Assembly: GCA_951813545.1 (NCBI GenBank)
Contig: OX638352.1
Coordinates: 3,426,835-3,490,834, forward strand
Source of the DNA: an uncultured Poribacteria bacterium
GTDB taxonomy: Bacteria; Poribacteria; WGA-4E; WGA-3G
Reading direction: 5' to 3'
DNA length: 64,000 nt
Made by a program: the position numbers and the translations under genes. This document shows positions 9,466 to 18,687 of the stretch, one piece after another (positions within the stretch are counted from its first letter, which is position 1; each line of letters starts with the position of its first letter). The notes under the pieces are model-generated. The model made no database searches. It was not told the DNA's origin and was given only the letters and a program-made list of their open reading frames with translations.

Positions 9466-11052
9466 TTAATCCTGTAACCAATACTGTACAATTATCTGGT
9501 CGCCCGTTCGGTCGATGATACCAACACAAGTTGAGATAACTTTGTTTGCGGCATCAACACCGTTTGCCTCAATACGATATCCGTGCGAACGGTAGGTTAC
9601 CGAATCAACGACTTCACGGAATGTTGCAAAGTCAATGCCCTCTAATTGTGATAGTTCCGAGATACGAGTGAACGGATTCCCTTTTATCTCATCTTCGGTA
9701 AAACTCTGTATCTGTGAGGTATCGGGTGCATCTTCTTCGCGGCGTTCGACAATTGCTTGTGCCCTTTGTGGGTCCATCCCGGGTAGTAGTGCTAATATCT
9801 CCGGTGGCGCTGTGTTTATATTAATGAGACCCTCGCGGATCTCTCCTTCTTTTAGTGTTATTTTATCGACTATACCGATGAATTCCTGCTGCGTTAACAT
9901 CTTCACATCTTTGATTGCATCAATGTTCTGGAACAACCCTTGTGAATCACGATGGTCAACGATGCGTTCAGCAATGCCTTCATCAACACCCTGCAAAGAT
10001 TGCAAGGTTTCTACATCGGCGGTATTGATATTAACTTGCCCATTTTCTCCCTGTGGTTGTTGTGCCTGTCCTTGCCCCGGTGGCCTATTTCCTTGTGGGG
10101 CGTTGGTTTCTCCCTCTTCATTCGCTTCCCCACCGGCATCTTCTGTGGTAAGTTGGTCTTGTATGTTGTTAAAAAGTTCGTCAGAAACCGCTTGCACATC
10201 CAATAGTGCGGACATTTTGTCGAAATCACGTTGCTGGATAAGCGATTCCGCCTCCGCTTGCGAGAAAACAGATTGATTTTGCTGTGTATTAATTTCCGTC
10301 AGTGCATCTGCATCTGCTGTATTGACATCGACAAGCGGTTCTCCGTTTGGATCTGTGCTGGCATCAACCGAATAGATTGTGGCTAAATCAACAAGTCCTG
10401 GAGGTGTGTCTTCTGACGTTGCTTCTAGACTTCCAGAGTTTGCTGTTGAGGGTCCACCGGTTGTGCTTGTGGTCGTGCCTTGTACGCTTGCGCTGCTCTG
10501 TGCAAACGTCGTTGCTTGTTGCGCACCGTAGAGGAGTTCAGAAGTCATCCCTTCAACCCGTGCAAGGTCTCGAATAGTGCGGTAAGGTCGTCCCTCCACA
10601 ATTCTATTGGCAAGCTCTTGGGCGAGTGCCTCGTCTGACGTGGTACTTACCTGCCTGAGCAGATTATTAATGAGATCCACATCGGCGGTATTGATATTAA
10701 CTTTTGATGCCTCATCTGTAATTGTCACGTGGTAGTTTAGGAAATTCCCAACCCGAATCCCGTCTTCGACCTGTCCTTGGAGCGGTTCAGCCCAAGTTTC
10801 ACCAAGTGAATCGAAAGGCGTTTGGTCTGCACGCATGACAGCAAGTGTCCACTCAAAGCCTGCTCTTGCAGCGTAGTGAAACTTCGCCCTATCCAAGAAA
10901 TTTCGCTGCGTCCGTTGCTCTATATGAATCGAGTAAAGCAGCTGCGTCGCGAGAATAGAGAGTATCGTGAGTATCCAGAGGGTTGAAACGAGGGATAGCC
11001 CGCTCTGTGCCTCATAGCACGCGCGGGAATCCTGCTTTGTGAACCGCATCAT
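9466..11052 (-). CDS. gspK: Type II secretion minor pseudopilin GspK
   Basis: 528 residues. The prepilin-like N-terminus (SGLSLVSTLWILTILSI near 16-33) has the LVSTLW form typical of GspK, which caps the pseudopilus tip. The body carries four helix-hairpin-helix-like units introduced by VNINTADVD, VDVNTADAD, VNINTADVE and ININTAPPE; the usual GspK has two. Low-complexity linkers rich in S, T, G, Q and N separate the units, which explains the extra length over the usual 320-350 residues. It follows gspJ by 12 bases, so the two are surely cotranscribed. Confidence 0.9.
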   Translation of the reverse strand: MMRFTKQDSRACYEAQSGLSLVSTLWILTILSILATQLLYSIHIEQRTQRNFLDRAKFHYAARAGFEWTLAVMRADQTPFDSLGETWAEPLQGQVEDGIRVGNFLNYHVTITDEASKVNINTADVDLINNLLRQVSTTSDEALAQELANRIVEGRPYRTIRDLARVEGMTSELLYGAQQATTFAQSSASVQGTTTSTTGGPSTANSGSLEATSEDTPPGLVDLATIYSVDASTDPNGEPLVDVNTADADALTEINTQQNQSVFSQAEAESLIQQRDFDKMSALLDVQAVSDELFNNIQDQLTTEDAGGEANEEGETNAPQGNRPPGQGQAQQPQGENGQVNINTADVETLQSLQGVDEGIAERIVDHRDSQGLFQNIDAIKDVKMLTQQEFIGIVDKITLKEGEIREGLININTAPPEILALLPGMDPQRAQAIVERREEDAPDTSQIQSFTEDEIKGNPFTRISELSQLEGIDFATFREVVDSVTYRSHGYRIEANGVDAANKVISTCVGIIDRTGDQIIVQYWLQD

Positions 11053-11064
11053 CTATAGACGCTC

Positions 11065-11982
11065 CTAAGGTCTGCCTCCTTGCCCACCGCCAGCAGTAGC
11101 ACTTACAGGGAGATACACCATCGTTGATTGTGTCATACCGGTTGACTGGACTATAGGCTGGTTCTGCGTTCCGGACTGTGCCGCTCCTGTACTTGCTGGT
11201 GCCTGCGTTTCGCCTTGGACAGTTATTAGGATCTGTACAGCACTCGGAACGCTTTCCATATCGTCCCATGAGGTCCTCCACGTTTCTGACTCACTATCAA
11301 AATACTTTAAGTCAAAACTGACAAGCCCAGCAATGAGCGTCGAAATGTCAACATAAATGGGTTCTCCATTTTCGTCTGTTTGTGGGACCTCACCCGTCTG
11401 TAGGAGTGTACCGATAACAGTTTCAAGATCAAGTGTTGTTGTTCTCACCCGAAAGAGCGCAAACTCACCCTCCTGTTGATCGCCAGTGTCGCCCGTAAAC
11501 ACATCTTGGGAGTTCGAGGAATCCAAACTGGATTCACCGGGTGTCGGTTCGGGACCGACGAAGTAAGCGACGCGCTGCACGTTACTTACAAGCGGTATGG
11601 GGGCTTGCGTGGATGTCTGTGATTGGAAGCTTTCAAGTTGTTTCAAAAAGGGGTCTGGATCCGTTCTGACGAGTGTGACGAAACTGAGCATGTCTCTCTC
11701 CCCTAATTGGCTCGGTCCATCTTGGGTGTAGAGAGCCAGTTCTGGTTCCTCAAGTGAGATTCGCATGTTTCGGAGATCCGTTACAAGCCGATCCATCGCG
11801 ACTCGGCACCTTTGCGCCGCCAATATTCTTGTTTCTGTGCGATGGTAAGCATCCACAGCTGTTTTGAAGGCAAAATATGCCGATCCGCCGATAATGACAA
11901 GGATACTGACTGCCATGAGCATTTCAACGAGTGTCAGCCCACTCTCGTCCACTATATCGGTGCGGATTTCTTGAATCTTCAT
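11065..11982 (-). CDS. gspJ: Type II secretion minor pseudopilin GspJ
   Basis: 305 residues with a prepilin methylation motif ESGLTLVEMLMAVSILVI (cleavage after G, methylated residue F-like position L, then E5). GspJ joins GspI and GspK in the pseudopilus tip. The C-terminus is rich in G, Q, S and T and ends GGGQGGRP. Longer than the common 200 residues because of loop insertions after residue 130. It lies between gspI and gspK as in canonical operons. Assignment to J rather than H rests on order and length. Confidence 0.8.
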   Translation of the reverse strand: MKIQEIRTDIVDESGLTLVEMLMAVSILVIIGGSAYFAFKTAVDAYHRTETRILAAQRCRVAMDRLVTDLRNMRISLEEPELALYTQDGPSQLGERDMLSFVTLVRTDPDPFLKQLESFQSQTSTQAPIPLVSNVQRVAYFVGPEPTPGESSLDSSNSQDVFTGDTGDQQEGEFALFRVRTTTLDLETVIGTLLQTGEVPQTDENGEPIYVDISTLIAGLVSFDLKYFDSESETWRTSWDDMESVPSAVQILITVQGETQAPASTGAAQSGTQNQPIVQSTGMTQSTMVYLPVSATAGGGQGGRP

Positions 11983-11984
11983 GT

Positions 11985-12240
11985 TTTTAATGTTCCTTGC
12001 GGTTTGTCAGCTGGGTTTTATGAACGCGGATCCTTTGTAGAATCCAAACCTCACGTTGTTTGGTTTTCGGTTCTTTTACCAGGGCGAAAAGAATATTGAG
12101 TTAACCTCGCCCCTACAAACCCCTCTTATCAGGCGGATTATTGGCGTAAGCCGCTAAGTCTCACCATCGGTGAGACTGGATTCTCTAAGGGACCATTGTT
12201 TGTGAGACATGCGCGATTGACCGCAAGGTAAATTAAAAAA
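11985..12240. repeat. Inverted pair of a ~90-bp intergenic repeat between gspI and gspJ
   Basis: Copy 1 (11985 to about 12083) begins TTTTTAATGTTCCTTGCGGT and contains GTTGTTTGGTTTTCGGTTC. Copy 3 (about 12177-12240, opposite orientation) reads, as its reverse complement, TTTTTTAATTTACCTTGCGG and then TCTCACAAACAATGG and AGAGAATCCA. Both match copy 2 at 13876-13975. Between them lie TTAACCTCGCCCCTAC and a GGTGAGAC/GTCTCACC hairpin. The spacer holds no gene. Confidence 0.65.
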
Positions 12241-12678
12241 TCATCGACTTTGACCACCCTGCTGCGCTTGTGCTTGTGGCATCTGTCGGTCAGCGATATA
12301 GGTGCTCATGGACATTGAGTTTTCTCTGTTCCTATGTAGCCATGTAACGGTCACTTGAACTTGACGGACGTTCTCAACGTCTTCAGAGTCTACATCCTCA
12401 ATGACGGAACGCCAACGATAACGTGTATTTTCACCGAATTCATCATTTTCTTCACCAACATCGGGATAGCCTTCCATCTCAATTTCTGCCATCCGAAATT
12501 TGAGGAGGTAAAGGGCGGTGGTGCTGTTGTCTGAAAGTCCTTGATTGCGTGCAGCGGTGGTAAATGCCTGCAAAAGCGCGGGCAAGATCGCCGCCAAAAT
12601 TGTTAATGTTACAAGTATCTCGACAAGCGTGAAGCCGTCTTTTTTTTCTGATATCGAGTGTGTAATTAGTTGATTCAT
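12241..12678 (-). CDS. gspI: Type II secretion minor pseudopilin GspI
   Basis: 145 residues, the normal size for GspI. Prepilin signal KDGFTLVEILVTLTILA with the conserved E5 near residue 20. GspI starts assembly of the tip complex with GspJ and GspK. The rest is short, with YLLKFRMAEIEMEGYP, like the helix-strand part of GspI, and ends in a Q-rich tail. Next gene upstream is gspH, 24 bases away. Confidence 0.82.
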   Translation of the reverse strand: MNQLITHSISEKKDGFTLVEILVTLTILAAILPALLQAFTTAARNQGLSDNSTTALYLLKFRMAEIEMEGYPDVGEENDEFGENTRYRWRSVIEDVDSEDVENVRQVQVTVTWLHRNRENSMSMSTYIADRQMPQAQAQQGGQSR

Positions 12679-12702
12679 ACTTTCAGGACTTCCGGTGATA
12701 AA

Positions 12703-13401
12703 TTAGTTGTCAGCCTCAAAACCTAACATTTCAATTTCGGCAGGTGTGAGTTGTCTGACCCGGACACGCCCACTTGCCGCCTCAACATTAACAGACATTA
12801 TCTGATTTCGCGAGTTCCGAAGGTACACCGCTGCTTCCTCAGAGGTCGAAGTCGGCGAAAAGTAGACGTACTCCACGCCGGAATCAACGCTAACAGTTCT
12901 GCCATTATGATTGGTTACCATTGCAGCTAATGTTACATTTGGTTCCATCGGATAAGGCACACCCAGGATGCCGCTCGTGCGTACCAAAGGAGCCTGCTGA
13001 GCGGAAGTTCCGGTTGTAAGCGGGTTTCCGTTCGCCCCGTTCTGACTCGCAGCGACAACCGTGGAATTTTGAGCCGTTAGCAAGGACGTGAGCGGACTGG
13101 CAGGGTTAAACGTTTCACTGGAGGCAAGCCAGTACCGCCCGTTGTCAAAATCAAAAACAACGAGGTGCACCGTCCGGTTGGTGATCGCCATATCTCTTGC
13201 GAACGTGAGTAGACTACGGAGCGAATAAGCCGATGCCTTTAAGCGTCGCGTCGCCGCGAACCCTTTCAGTGTCGGCATAGAGACTACCGACAGAATACCG
13301 ATGAGTGTTAAAACGATCAGTAACTCCGTAATCGTGAAACCATTCTGGGGTTGAGGGTTAGACGCAATACGGAGATCACGCCTAACAGCTGCTCGTAACA
13401 C
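12703..13401 (-). CDS. gspH: Type II secretion minor pseudopilin GspH
   Basis: 232 residues with prepilin signal QNGFTITELLIVLTLIGIL, E5 present. The following SAYSLRSLLTFARDMAITN is the typical GspH/FimT helix, and a central low-complexity stretch (T, N, S, G) precedes a beta-rich end. GspH links the major pseudopilin shaft to the tip. Only 4 bases separate it from the stop of gspG, indicating one transcript and probable translational coupling. Confidence 0.85.
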   Translation of the reverse strand: MLRAAVRRDLRIASNPQPQNGFTITELLIVLTLIGILSVVSMPTLKGFAATRRLKASAYSLRSLLTFARDMAITNRTVHLVVFDFDNGRYWLASSETFNPASPLTSLLTAQNSTVVAASQNGANGNPLTTGTSAQQAPLVRTSGILGVPYPMEPNVTLAAMVTNHNGRTVSVDSGVEYVYFSPTSTSEEAAVYLRNSRNQIMSVNVEAASGRVRVRQLTPAEIEMLGFEADN

Positions 13402-13405
13402 TGTT

Positions 13406-13861
13406 TTAGTTTACCGCCGCATTTTCATCCACCCAATTGGTGATGTCTGTGTCCAGTTCTGTGCCGCCTACCTTTCCATCTTTACCCATCGAATATAGGT
13501 CGTAGTCATATCCATAGTGAGTACTCGGTTGGCGATAGACATATTGATTGTTCCAAGGATCCATGAAACTTGGGCTATCAACATAGGGACCATCCCAATT
13601 GAGCGGTGCAGGACTTGGTGCCCGCCACAATGCACTCAATCCTTGTTCAGTTGTGGGATATTCCCCTGTTGCTATGGCATACTGTTCCAAAGCGGTTTTG
13701 ATACCGTTAATTTCTGTTTGTGCCTTCGCGACTTTCGCTTGCTGGGGAGCATTTATAACTCGAGGCGCGATAAAGGCTGCTAAAATGCCTAAGATGACGA
13801 TAACAATCGTCAACTCAATAAGTGTTAAACCCGACTGATCAGATTTCAGTTGCGCGTACAT
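13406..13861 (-). CDS. gspG: Type II secretion major pseudopilin GspG
   Basis: 151 residues, normal length. Signal QSGLTLIELTIVIVILGIL, then the family blocks GEYPTTEQGLSALW, NWDGPYVD, DPWNNQYVYRQPS and YSMGKDGKVGGTELDTDI; the last two supply the calcium-binding loop that stabilises the pseudopilus shaft. The best conserved member of this operon. A prepilin peptidase gene, needed to process it, is not present in the window and must be elsewhere. Confidence 0.95.
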   Translation of the reverse strand: MYAQLKSDQSGLTLIELTIVIVILGILAAFIAPRVINAPQQAKVAKAQTEINGIKTALEQYAIATGEYPTTEQGLSALWRAPSPAPLNWDGPYVDSPSFMDPWNNQYVYRQPSTHYGYDYDLYSMGKDGKVGGTELDTDITNWVDENAAVN

Positions 13862-13875
13862 TTTATTTTCTCCTA

Positions 13876-13975
13876 TTTTTAATGTTCCTTGCGGTCAGTC
13901 AACAGGGTCTCACAAACATTATCCGTTTAGAGAATCCAAGCCGCACGTTGTTTGCTTTCGGTTCTTTCGCTTAGG
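13876..13975. repeat. Third copy of the secretion-operon intergenic repeat
   Basis: Starts TTTTTAATGTTCCTTGCGGT, continues TCTCACAAACATTATCC and AGAGAATCCAAGCCGCACG, and ends near GTTCTTTCGCT. Matches the copies at 11985 and 12177-12240. It fills most of the gap between gspF and gspG. Confidence 0.65.
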
Positions 13976-14007
13976 TTAACCGAAGCCGCGTTTGATAGGT
14001 ATCCTAA

Positions 14008-15240
14008 TTAGTTGCTTAATAATTGGTTTGCCTCGAAAATCGGGAGGATCATCGCGACGGCGATAAACCCGATAACAATTCCCATGAATAAAATGACCAA
14101 GGGACCGATGGAACTTGTCAAACGTTCAAGGCTCTTTTTTATTTCTAAATCGTAGTATTCAGAGAGTTTACTGAGCATGTGAACAGGTTCACCGGATTCC
14201 TCTCCAACAGCCACCATGTGTGTGACAAATTCAGGAAAATCCTTGCTCTTACCGAGTTCACGGGAGAGCGTGGAGCCCTGCTCAACCTCTGTTTCTGCGG
14301 TGGCGACAACGTTGCTGTACACTTTGTTCCCTATAGTGTCTTTGACGACTTGTAGGGCAGGCAGCATACGCACGCCATTTTCCAAAAGTGTTGCCATCGT
14401 TCGGGTGAAACGCACAATGGCAAAGGTGCTAAATATTGGTCCGAAGAGTGGTAATTTGAGTTTCAGGCGGTCAAACCAGACTTGCCCGGTTTCGCGCTGG
14501 AGGTATTGTCTTAGTCCAGCCACACCTACGACGCCAATGAGGAGTCCGACCCACCAATAAGTTTGGAAGGCATCAGTTGCCCCAATCAAAATTCGCGTTG
14601 GAAGTGGCAATGCAACTCCAAGATCGTTGAACATTGCGGTGAATTTCGGTATGACAAGAATCATGAGTACTGCAACGGCACTAACACTGAGGGTCAACAA
14701 GATAACCGGATAAAAGAGTGCTGAGACGACATCGTTTTTAAGAAGCCGTTGACGTTCTGCGAATTCTGCGAGACGTTCAAGTACCAAGCCAAGGACACCA
14801 CCGCTCTCACCAGCTCTCACCATGTTGACATAGAGATTTGAAAACACCTTCGGATGTTGCGTGAGCGCGTCATGAAAAGTCGCACCGTGTTCTACATCGT
14901 ATTTGACTTGTGAGACAATACGGTGAAGTGCTGGGTTTTGGATTTGCCCAAGTGTAACCTCTAACGCACGTGGCAGTGGAACATAGGCGTTTACCAATGT
15001 TGCCAATTGGTATGTGAAGAACTCAACATCCGCGGCTTTGATTCTACCGCGCCCAATCTCAAGCCACCGGCGTACATTCGTTGGAGCCGCTTCCTCAATC
15101 TCCTCAACGATCTGTGTGGGCCAATAACCCATCTGCCGTAATCGAGAGATAAGTTCGGCTTTAGAATCGGCTTCAAGTGTATTATTAACGGTGTCTCCAC
15201 CATGGGTGAGTGCTTCGTATCGGAATATCGGCACGATCAA
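14008..15240 (-). CDS. gspF: Type II secretion inner-membrane platform protein GspF
   Basis: 410 residues, the family's usual length. Two repeated cytoplasmic helical domains (about 70-190 and 275-395), each with the T2SF pattern (FTYQLATLVNAYVPLPRALE and FTRTMATLLENGVRMLPALQ), and three membrane segments near 170, 220 and 380. GspF anchors the pseudopilus assembly machine and contacts GspE. It follows gspE by 22 bases. No defects. Confidence 0.95.
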   Translation of the reverse strand: MIVPIFRYEALTHGGDTVNNTLEADSKAELISRLRQMGYWPTQIVEEIEEAAPTNVRRWLEIGRGRIKAADVEFFTYQLATLVNAYVPLPRALEVTLGQIQNPALHRIVSQVKYDVEHGATFHDALTQHPKVFSNLYVNMVRAGESGGVLGLVLERLAEFAERQRLLKNDVVSALFYPVILLTLSVSAVAVLMILVIPKFTAMFNDLGVALPLPTRILIGATDAFQTYWWVGLLIGVVGVAGLRQYLQRETGQVWFDRLKLKLPLFGPIFSTFAIVRFTRTMATLLENGVRMLPALQVVKDTIGNKVYSNVVATAETEVEQGSTLSRELGKSKDFPEFVTHMVAVGEESGEPVHMLSKLSEYYDLEIKKSLERLTSSIGPLVILFMGIVIGFIAVAMILPIFEANQLLSN

Positions 15241-15262
15241 CCTCTCTCTGGTTTAAGGTTAC

Positions 15263-17038
15263 CTACACAACTTCCCCGAAATCGAATTCGTCTTCCTGGG
15301 TTAATCGGATGACCTCGTCAACCGTTGTCAACCCAGCAGTGACCTTACGCCAACCATCTTCGCGCAAGCCTTTCATACCCATCTGGACAGCGAGGCGACG
15401 AATCTCACTTGTTGATGCCTGTTTTAGAGCCATTGAGCGAAGTTCATCGTTCATGAACAAAACTTCAAAGAGGCCGATTCTACCTCTGTAGCCTCTCCCG
15501 CGGCACTCTTTACATCCGACTGCGCGCGGAATTTTCACATCATAGGAGACGGAGGCACCATTGCCATTGCTGTTACCGTTACCCATAAGTCCCGCCAGTT
15601 CGTGCGTTTCAGGAGAATACATCTCACAACACGCCTTGCAGACACGACGAGCAAGTCTTTGGGCGATGATACCCTCTACCGTGGAGGCAACGAGATAGGG
15701 TTCAACATTCATATCGATAAGCCGTGTAATAGCACCTGGGGCATCATTTGTATGGAGTGTGCTAAAGACAAGGTGACCCGTGAGCGAGGTATGGATCGCC
15801 ATCTCCGCTGTTTCATAGTCACGAATCTCACCGACCAATACCTTGTCTGGGTCCTGCCGCAGGATGTGGCGAAGCCCATCGGCAAAGGTGAAGTCGATAT
15901 CGGAATTGACTTGGATTTGGTTGATTCCCTCTAATTCATACTCTACCGGATCTTCAAGTGTGATGATTTTGACCTCGGGCGAGTTAATCTCTTTCAAACA
16001 GGCATAGAGTGATGTAGTTTTGCCGCTACCAGTGGGTCCCGTGGCAAGGATAATACCGTGAGGTTTACGAATCATGCGTTGAAAGAGTTGGAGATTGTCT
16101 TCGGTTAACCCCAGCTCGGCGAGTCCGAAGTCAATCGACTGCCGGTCGAGGATACGGAGAACGACGCTTTCGCCGTGCAGCGTCGCGACCGTCGGGACAG
16201 TGGAAACCCGAAGATCTATTTGGCGGTTGCCAACGCTGCCGATCTGTCTGCTAATTTTTCCATCTTGCGGACGTCTCCGTTCTGCGACATCCATCCCAGC
16301 CATAATTTTGATTCGGGAAGTGATCGCGGATTGGAGATAAGCAGGGGGTTGTGGTTGGTCTTCTAACACACCATCGACGCGAAACCGAACTTTCAGTTGA
16401 GTCGGGTAGGGTTCAATGTGGATATCGCTTGCCCCCATCCGAACCGCATCGATAATCATCTGGTCAACAGCGTGTATGACCGTCGGATCTTGACTGAGAT
16501 CTTTCTCATCAATTCCAAAGTCGTCAATAGTCTCGCGTTCGAGCGTGGCAGTGGCACCAACGGGTCCCTTGATACCAGCACTGAGCAAACTCTCAGCAGT
16601 ACGTCCATAGAGACGAACAATTGCCTCATCAATGTCTCCTTCATCCGCAAGAACGGGCGTAATTTGACAGCTCGTGATGAGTTCAATTTCGTCAATGAGA
16701 ATGACATCCAAGACATCTACCATTGCGATGGTAAGTCGATCGTCTGTCAACTCAATAGGCACGATTTTATTGCGGTATGCGAACCCTGGAGAAACTTTTT
16801 CAAGCACATCCGGTTCAGGAGCAAGCCCTTCCAATTGAACAAAAGGGGTCCCATATTCGACACTCTTTGTGGCGAGATCAAGAATGTGGGACGGCACGCC
16901 ATGGTTTGAAAGCACAGCTGCCTCTGATGCACCCGTTTGCTCTATTTCTGCGATGATGTCTGTGTAGTCCTGTTCAGAAATGAGAGATGCCTGTCGCATC
17001 ACCTCAACAAGCGAAGCCGTATTCAGTGTCTGTTGCAT
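15263..17038 (-). CDS. gspE: Type II secretion ATPase GspE
   Basis: 591 residues. Cytoplasmic hexameric ATPase that powers pseudopilus assembly. Walker A GPTGSGKTT at 334-342, Asp box and Walker B in HILRQDPDKVLVGEIRD, His box near HLVFSTLHTNDAPG, and a four-cysteine zinc module (CKACC about 478, CKECRGRGY about 517). An MshEN-like N-terminal domain covers about 1-150. First gene of the operon; the upstream 270 bases are AT-rich and probably hold its promoter, though I find no convincing -35/-10 pair. Confidence 0.96.
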   Translation of the reverse strand: MQQTLNTASLVEVMRQASLISEQDYTDIIAEIEQTGASEAAVLSNHGVPSHILDLATKSVEYGTPFVQLEGLAPEPDVLEKVSPGFAYRNKIVPIELTDDRLTIAMVDVLDVILIDEIELITSCQITPVLADEGDIDEAIVRLYGRTAESLLSAGIKGPVGATATLERETIDDFGIDEKDLSQDPTVIHAVDQMIIDAVRMGASDIHIEPYPTQLKVRFRVDGVLEDQPQPPAYLQSAITSRIKIMAGMDVAERRRPQDGKISRQIGSVGNRQIDLRVSTVPTVATLHGESVVLRILDRQSIDFGLAELGLTEDNLQLFQRMIRKPHGIILATGPTGSGKTTSLYACLKEINSPEVKIITLEDPVEYELEGINQIQVNSDIDFTFADGLRHILRQDPDKVLVGEIRDYETAEMAIHTSLTGHLVFSTLHTNDAPGAITRLIDMNVEPYLVASTVEGIIAQRLARRVCKACCEMYSPETHELAGLMGNGNSNGNGASVSYDVKIPRAVGCKECRGRGYRGRIGLFEVLFMNDELRSMALKQASTSEIRRLAVQMGMKGLREDGWRKVTAGLTTVDEVIRLTQEDEFDFGEVV

Positions 17039-17310
17039 GGTATAAACGCTCTACTGCTCGCGGAATTCTGTCCGTCACGCGGGCAGTAGCCTCTATCTCT
17101 ATCTTGTTTTGTTTACAAATCTATTTTATGAGTGTCTGTTGTCAGTAGTTAAGACGCAAGCGTTGAAAATAAGTTTAACAAACTACCTATAAATTCCTGT
17201 TTTGATAAACATGTCATGGGCATGTACGATTGTACGATGTGGATATTTACTACTTTAAAATACTTATTGATAGTATTAGAAAAAGCGCGAAAAATAACCC
17301 CTCTTATCTT

Positions 17311-17439
17311 TAGGACTTACGCGTCAAAACGCTGTTTGGATAGGCTCTGTGTCCATTTGAACCTGAATGCACGCAGGGCGCGAAACCCGAAGCCATCCTG
17401 CGGAACAGAGTCGCGACGAACGTTCATTGCGTAAGTCCT
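17311..17439. mobile_element. Miniature inverted-repeat element, AGGACTTACGC family
   Basis: Ends AGGACTTACGC (17312-17322) and GCGTAAGTCCT (17429-17439), with TATCTT directly repeated at 17305-17310 and 17440-17445. About 129 bp, no coding capacity. The same ends bound elements at 31247-31398 and 57580-57702 and the right end of the IS701-like relic at 58081. The rest of the 17039-17472 gap shows nothing recognisable. Confidence 0.75.
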
Positions 17440-17472
17440 TATCTTCACAAACATTTTGCACAACGTAACCGA

Positions 17473-18651
17473 TTACTTGACTGCTTCTATCCGCCGAATC
17501 GCCTTTTTTGCTGCATTGCGAACGGCTTTAGAACTATCGTTGAGTGCATGTGTCAATGCTGCCCGCACGTCAGGCGACGTTGCACGCATTTCACCCAATT
17601 CATCAGCGGCGTTGCGTCGGACATCTTCGGCACTATCTCCGAGTGCTATAAGGAGCGGTTTAACAACTATCTCGCCAGAATTCCCGTCATCTACGAGCTC
17701 TTCACCGATTGCGCCGAGCACATCAACGATATGCCCACGTGTTACAGTTGATGGATTGTTCGCAAGCGTATCCGCCAACATCGGAGCAACTGTTGCAGCG
17801 GCATCTTCGCACAATTCAATCAGGGCATCTTCAGCGCGCGCCCGGACGGATTTAGAACTGTCTGACAATGCACCTACCAACGCAGTGAACGTCTCAGTCG
17901 ATGTCGCTCGTATGTCAGACAATTCACTAATAGCATTTGTTCGTACTTTTGTCGATTTGTCATCTATACTCATAATTAAAGCATCGCGGATGGTGTCAGT
18001 ATTTTTTCCATCTTCTGCAAGCATCTCACCAATCAGTCCTAAAACATCAATTACATCGTCTCGTACACTCGATGAATCTGTCTTCCGTGCAGCGATGAGT
18101 GCTGGCACAACTACACCAAGCGATTCGGTGGATGTCGGGCGAACGTCATCCAATTCTTGAAGAGTCTGGCGCAAAACCCTTTCAGAGGAGTCTTCGAGTG
18201 CCATCGCTAATCCGATCGCAGCGGCATCTGGACTTCGCCCTGCTTTTCTCTCCTGCTCACCGATTTTACCTAACGCTTCGACCGCCTTTTCGCGGACGCG
18301 CGCAGCTGGGTCTTGAAGCATCGCAATGAGGGCAGAAGTGCCGGGACTCCCAAGCTCTTCAAGGAAATCCACAAATTGACGTTTCACATCACGAGGTTCA
18401 TCCACCAAAGTCGGCACGACTTGTGCGAGTAATTCCGACTGCCATTTCGCTTGAATCCTCTCATGTTCGGCTTTGAGCGCGTTAAGATCAGCAGTGAGTT
18501 GTGAAAAGCTATCCTCTTGGGATTCTGCCATCACCTCTTGAAACTGCACCACTTGACCAATTCCCAAACCGAGTAGCACACCGACCACTGTCACCATTCC
18601 CCAAAACCATCGTTTAGTGTTTGCATTCCGTATAAATCGTTTCTGAATCAT
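17473..18651 (-). CDS. Membrane-anchored HEAT-repeat protein
   Basis: 392 residues. One membrane segment near 17-36 (WGMVTVVGVLLGLGIGQVV), a short coiled-coil-like stretch near 45-70, then seven or so HEAT/PBS-type repeats running to the end, with recurrent RATSTET and DSSKSVRARAEDAL blocks. Such alpha solenoids bind proteins; no enzyme motif is seen. The repeats are very regular, with alternating short (DSSKxVR) and long units. It is followed 36 bases downstream (minus strand order: upstream neighbour is separate) by the secretion operon side of the element at 17311. Function unknown. Confidence 0.8.
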   Translation of the reverse strand: MIQKRFIRNANTKRWFWGMVTVVGVLLGLGIGQVVQFQEVMAESQEDSFSQLTADLNALKAEHERIQAKWQSELLAQVVPTLVDEPRDVKRQFVDFLEELGSPGTSALIAMLQDPAARVREKAVEALGKIGEQERKAGRSPDAAAIGLAMALEDSSERVLRQTLQELDDVRPTSTESLGVVVPALIAARKTDSSSVRDDVIDVLGLIGEMLAEDGKNTDTIRDALIMSIDDKSTKVRTNAISELSDIRATSTETFTALVGALSDSSKSVRARAEDALIELCEDAAATVAPMLADTLANNPSTVTRGHIVDVLGAIGEELVDDGNSGEIVVKPLLIALGDSAEDVRRNAADELGEMRATSPDVRAALTHALNDSSKAVRNAAKKAIRRIEAVK

Positions 18652-18687
18652 TATTGTTTCCTCCTCAATTGGTTAAATCTAATTAGG

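Noticed and set aside
9635..10276. 213-codon open frame opposite gspK
   Set aside because: Antisense shadow of a low-complexity coding region; composition is biased and no domain or ribosome site is seen.
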